64,000 bases of DNA from Actinomycetaceae bacterium MB13-C1-2 (GTDB lineage Bacteria; Actinomycetota; Actinomycetes; Actinomycetales; Actinomycetaceae), in NCBI GenBank assembly GCA_035621235.1, contig CP141731.1:1426001-1490000 (forward strand), written 5' to 3'. Positions 60,846 through 64,000 of this stretch are shown piece after piece (the stretch's first letter is position 1; each line of letters starts with the position of its first letter). The notes beneath the pieces were generated by a model. It searched no databases, had not been told where the DNA came from, and was given only the letters and a program-made list of their open reading frames with translations. Position numbers and translations under genes: made by a program.

Positions 60846-63685
60846 GCCAAAACACTGACAACCAGAACACCGAAACTGAGAGAAATCCCTTGACAACAAC
60901 ACCCAAGAAGAAACTAATCGAAGTCTCACTGCCACTCGAAGCAATCAATGAAGAGACTCGACGCGAAGGGACGATTCGCCAGTCGAAGCCTGCTTCTTTG
61001 CATCACTGGTGGTCGCGTAAGCCGCATGTCAACGTACGGGCGGCGATATTCGCCCAACTTGTCGATGATCCGTCGGCTGATCCTGACAGCTTTCCGACAC
61101 CTGAGGCTCAGGCAATTGAAAGAGCGCGACTCCATGATTTGATGGAACGTCTTTCCAAGTGGGAGAACTCCGGCGATAAGGGTCTAATGGAAGAAGCTCG
61201 CAATGAGATTCGGAGGTCAAACGGAGGCGACTTGCCAGCAGTACTCGATCCCTTCTGCGGTGGAGGGATCATTCCCCTTGAGGCTCAACGCCTCGGGCTC
61301 GAAGCACATGCCTCCGACTTGAATCCGGTCGCCGTTCTTGTTACGAAGGCACTCGTCCAGATTCCGCCTCTGGTGAGCGGCAAAGACCCTGTGTTTCCCG
61401 ATTCAGCCGCCGCGGCTATGAGCTGGAGCAGAATGGAGGGTTTTGCAGAGGACTTGAGTCGCTATGGATCGCTACTCATCGAAAGAGTATGGGCGAAGAT
61501 TGGCCATCTCTATCCGACAGTAACCACCCAAGACGGAAATGAGTTAACCGTTATCGCATGGAAGTGGGCGCGGACTGTGGTGAGTCCGAACCCAGCGCAC
61601 CCAATAAGGACGCCGCTCGTCAGTACCTGGTGGTTGAGCACAAACAAAGGCAAAGAGGCGTATATCGTGCCTGAAGTTCGTGAAGGAGTCATCGAGTACT
61701 CCATCAGTCGCGACCCTTATGGTCCCAAAGGGGATGAGGATTGGACCATAAAGCATGGCAAAGGTGCGAAAGCTGTCGGTGATGCGACTCCATTCTCATA
61801 CGACTATGTAAGAGAAGAAGGCATGAGCGGGCGAATTGGATATGACCTCATCGCAGTCGCGGCGAAAAGCGAAAGTGGTCGGGCGTACTTCGCCCCGTCT
61901 GAGAGAGATAGGGAAGCCGCGAGTGTTGTGCGCCCCCAATCTGACCTCGATATTGGCATGTCAACGGATTCCCGGTGGTTCTCACCTCCAGCCTACGGAT
62001 ACACAAGATTTTCTGATCTATATCTACCGCGCCAGCTGACAATGCTCACTGCCTTCAGCGATACCGTCGCGGAAGTGCGTGCTGAAGTTTTACGCGACGC
62101 TACCGCGGCCGGATGGGAGCAAGGAGAAGCACTTGCCGACGGCGGAAGCGGCGCAGTTGCATACGCTGACGCTATCGCTACCTATCTCGCGATGGCGGTT
62201 GACAAGCTAGCCGATCTGAACAACTCACTCTGTTCTTGGGAACCAAAGGCACAGTGTCCCAAGCACATGTTTTTCGGCCAAGCCATTCCTATGGTTTGGG
62301 ACTTCGCTGAGGCAAATCCTTTCTCGGGTGCGTCTGGTTCTCTTCAGGTAATTCTTGAAGGCATGGTTCGAGCGCTAAGGAATCACTCGTTTTCGATCGG
62401 CGACATACCTGCCGGTGGCGTTAGTCAATCTGATGCAGCCTCACGCGACTATTCGGGATATGCGGTCGTGACTGACCCACCCTATTACGACATGATCAGC
62501 TACTCTGATCTGTCCGATTTCTTCTACACGTGGCTCAGGCGTTCACTAAAAGATGTCTATCCAAACCTGTTCCGCACCATGCTCACTCCGAAGTCTGAAG
62601 AACTCGTCGCCAACCAGTACAGACATGGTGGGAAAGAAGAGGCACGTCAGCGCTTTGTCAATGGATTCAACGACGTGTTCCGGCGCATCCGTTACGCCGC
62701 AAATCAAGATGTTCCACTCCTCATCTACTATGCGTACAAGCAGAAAGACGAGAATGGCAAAAGCGGTTCATCGAATGGTTGGCATACGCTCCTCGACGGA
62801 TTGATTTCAGGCGGCTGGGAGGTGACTGCAACATGGCCGATGAGGACGGAACGCGCAGGAAGACTTACGAGCCTAGGCGCGAACTCTATTGCTTCGACGA
62901 TTTTGCTGGCTTGCCGACCACGCACAGAAGGTGCGGTTTCCACTACTCGAAGAGTGTTTGTGGCTACGCTCAAGGAGAGCTTGCCTGATGCCCTGCGCAA
63001 GCTTATGCAGGGCTCGATTGCACCTGTTGACCTGGCTCAAGCCGCAATTGGTCCGGGCATAGCGGTCTTCTCCGCGTTCGGAAGTGTGCGTGAAGCAGAT
63101 GGATCAGACATGAGCGTAAAAGATGCGCTGTTGCTGATCAACGCAACGCTTGATGAGGTGCTTGGCGAGCAGGAGTCCGATTTTGATCCGGATACTCGGT
63201 TCGCTGTGAAGTGGTATCGACAGTATGGCTGGGGTCAGGAGAACTCCGGTATAGCTGATCAGTTAGCTCGCTCTTCCGATACGTCGATTGGCGCTCTTGA
63301 ACGTGGCGGCATTTTTGAGGCAAAGGGTGGTAAGGCATGTCTCTTGTCTCCGTCTCAGCTTGATGGTGATTGGGACGCTTCAGCGGATGAGAGTGTGAGC
63401 GTGTGGGAAGCGACGATCCGCCTTGCAGGGGTGATGGCGAAAGATGGTGCCGACAAGGTTGCTGAGTTGTTACCGCAGGTGCAGACGCGCGTCAATCTGG
63501 ATGCTGTGAAGGAACTGGGTTTCTTGCTGTTCCATGAGGCGGAGAAGAAGAAGGACACGAAGGATGCGATCCTCTTCAACGGCTTGGTGAGTGCTTGGGG
63601 TGACGTGAACGAGCAAGCGCGTAAGTATGCGTCAATCCCTCGTTCTACCCAGGAAGAGTTTGATTTCGATGAGGACGGTGATTAG
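60842..63685 (+). CDS. DUF1156 DNA (adenine) methyltransferase
   Basis: 947 residues. N-terminal DUF1156 region (LIEVSLPLEAINEETRREGT... LHHWWSRKP) leads into the SAM-binding motif DPFCGGG at 136-142 and the following ASDLNPVA. The catalytic motif DPPYY is near residue 545, the amino-methyltransferase type for N6-adenine or N4-cytosine. The long spacing between motifs resembles the class found next to defence helicases. Coupled to the helicase by an ATGA overlap; the next gene starts three bases after the stop. Confidence 0.87.
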   Translation: MSQNTDNQNTETERNPLTTTPKKKLIEVSLPLEAINEETRREGTIRQSKPASLHHWWSRKPHVNVRAAIFAQLVDDPSADPDSFPTPEAQAIERARLHDLMERLSKWENSGDKGLMEEARNEIRRSNGGDLPAVLDPFCGGGIIPLEAQRLGLEAHASDLNPVAVLVTKALVQIPPLVSGKDPVFPDSAAAAMSWSRMEGFAEDLSRYGSLLIERVWAKIGHLYPTVTTQDGNELTVIAWKWARTVVSPNPAHPIRTPLVSTWWLSTNKGKEAYIVPEVREGVIEYSISRDPYGPKGDEDWTIKHGKGAKAVGDATPFSYDYVREEGMSGRIGYDLIAVAAKSESGRAYFAPSERDREAASVVRPQSDLDIGMSTDSRWFSPPAYGYTRFSDLYLPRQLTMLTAFSDTVAEVRAEVLRDATAAGWEQGEALADGGSGAVAYADAIATYLAMAVDKLADLNNSLCSWEPKAQCPKHMFFGQAIPMVWDFAEANPFSGASGSLQVILEGMVRALRNHSFSIGDIPAGGVSQSDAASRDYSGYAVVTDPPYYDMISYSDLSDFFYTWLRRSLKDVYPNLFRTMLTPKSEELVANQYRHGGKEEARQRFVNGFNDVFRRIRYAANQDVPLLIYYAYKQKDENGKSGSSNGWHTLLDGLISGGWEVTATWPMRTERAGRLTSLGANSIASTILLACRPRTEGAVSTTRRVFVATLKESLPDALRKLMQGSIAPVDLAQAAIGPGIAVFSAFGSVREADGSDMSVKDALLLINATLDEVLGEQESDFDPDTRFAVKWYRQYGWGQENSGIADQLARSSDTSIGALERGGIFEAKGGKACLLSPSQLDGDWDASADESVSVWEATIRLAGVMAKDGADKVAELLPQVQTRVNLDAVKELGFLLFHEAEKKKDTKDAILFNGLVSAWGDVNEQARKYASIPRSTQEEFDFDEDGD

Positions 63686-63688
63686 GTC

Positions 63689-64000
63689 ATGACGAAGAAT
63701 CCTGGAGAAGTGGAGATTGGTGCCGCGGTGTGGCACCAATCTGGTGACGCTGTTTCTCCGTTCCGTGCCATCGCGGAGTCTGTCAGCGCCAAAGGCGGGG
63801 ATCTCGTAGATCGAGTGTCTGCGCTTATTGATCAAGCCCAATCGTTTGCTGCTGCACAGGTGAATGCGACGTTGACGTTGCGGAACTGGTACATCGGGCG
63901 GATGATCGACGTCGAAGTGCTAAGAGAAGAGCGCGCTGGCTACGAACAAGAGATTGTCGCAACACTGGCGCGACAATTGACTAATGAGTATGGGCGAAGC
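63689..64000 (+). CDS. DUF1016/YhcG-type nuclease, N-terminal part (cut by window end)
   Basis: 104 codons without a stop. The segment SALIDQAQSFAAAQVNATLTLRNWYIGRMIDVEVL followed by YEQEIVATLARQLTNEYG matches the DUF1016 N-terminal DNA-recognition domain (WxIG followed by a second helix set) of YhcG proteins, whose C-terminal PD-(D/E)XK nuclease would lie beyond the window. Start ATG 63689 follows the methyltransferase stop by three bases, so it is the third gene of the cassette. Confidence 0.75.
   Translation, partial: MTKNPGEVEIGAAVWHQSGDAVSPFRAIAESVSAKGGDLVDRVSALIDQAQSFAAAQVNATLTLRNWYIGRMIDVEVLREERAGYEQEIVATLARQLTNEYGRS

Larger units (their letters stand above)
31880..64000. mobile_element. 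Integrative and conjugative element inserted at ssrA (right end outside window)
   Basis: About 32 kb from the tmRNA 3' end carries a serine recombinase, a type IV secretion set (VirD4, VirB4, SCO6880, TrbL/VirB6, pilin-like DUF6112, wall hydrolase, VirB8-like), ParB, Prim-Pol, ArdC, SpdB-like DUF2637 protein, AraC and excisionase-like regulators and a defence cassette. This gene set is typical of actinobacterial ICEs. No relaxase is visible and no attR is seen, so the element extends beyond the window. Confidence 0.88.

Noticed and set aside
57294-64000. Complete DISARM system
   Set aside because: Only a DrmD-like helicase and a methyltransferase are visible; drmA, drmB and drmC are not in the window, and the third gene is a DUF1016 nuclease.
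1-64000. CRISPR array or tRNA gene clusters
   Set aside because: No regularly spaced repeats of 24-40 bases and no convincing tRNA T-arm/acceptor pattern other than that of the tmRNA were found by eye.

Overview
The window is a piece of an actinobacterial chromosome, most likely from the Actinomycetaceae or a close relative. Several things point this way: DUF3117 and DUF3107 genes, an AdnA/AdnB helicase-nuclease pair, the order DEAD-box helicase / ferritin-like protein / DUF3107 / AdnAB that is also seen in mycobacteria, a prfB-ftsE-ftsX-M23-smpB-ssrA block, and a tmRNA tag of the actinobacterial type (AKENSTDFVLAA). I cannot name a species from sequence alone.

Bases 1-31,904 are ordinary host chromosome. 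A nucleoside-salvage locus comes first: two BMP-type nucleoside ABC permeases, cytidine deaminase, pyrimidine-nucleoside phosphorylase and deoxyribose-phosphate aldolase, with a PGM2-like phosphosugar mutase and purine nucleoside phosphorylase facing them. Housekeeping genes follow (LOG-family, DUF3117, O-methyltransferase, Mrp/ApbC, aminopeptidase P, PHP phosphoesterase, MarC, DEAD helicase, ferritin-like, DUF3107, AdnA, AdnB). Next come an APH-fold protein without its catalytic aspartates, prfB, ftsE, ftsX, a secreted M23 hydrolase, smpB and the tmRNA gene.

From the 3' end of the tmRNA gene to the end of the window lies an integrative and conjugative element (ICE). Its large serine recombinase abuts the tmRNA and reads into it antisense. 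Conjugation genes follow on the minus strand: DUF4913-like, SSB-like, VirD4-type coupling protein, VirB4-like ATPase, SCO6880-family protein, TrbL/VirB6-like protein, two pilin-like DUF6112 proteins, a three-domain wall hydrolase and a VirB8-like anchor. Replication and maintenance genes lie further right (ParB, DUF2637-HTH, Prim-Pol, ArdC, AraC regulator). Two insertions sit in the middle of the conjugation block: a divergent GlxA-regulator/isochorismatase pair, and a 3.4-kb tyrosine-recombinase element bounded by TTACAT-type palindromes.

At the right end, on the plus strand, an excisionase-like HTH gene precedes a tightly packed operon of SNF2-type helicase with DUF3883, DUF1156 adenine methyltransferase and a DUF1016 (YhcG-type) nuclease cut by the window edge. 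This looks like an anti-phage defence cassette carried as ICE cargo. No relaxase and no right attachment site are visible, so the ICE continues beyond 64,000.

The least expected signals are these: a 14-bp inverted repeat that would sequester the recombinase ribosome-binding site; a repeated GCGTACCTG motif just before several ICE start codons; the palindrome-bounded recombinase trio with a degenerate zinc-ribbon recombinase; a host kinase-fold protein lacking both catalytic Asp; and a dispersed ~49-bp intergenic repeat.
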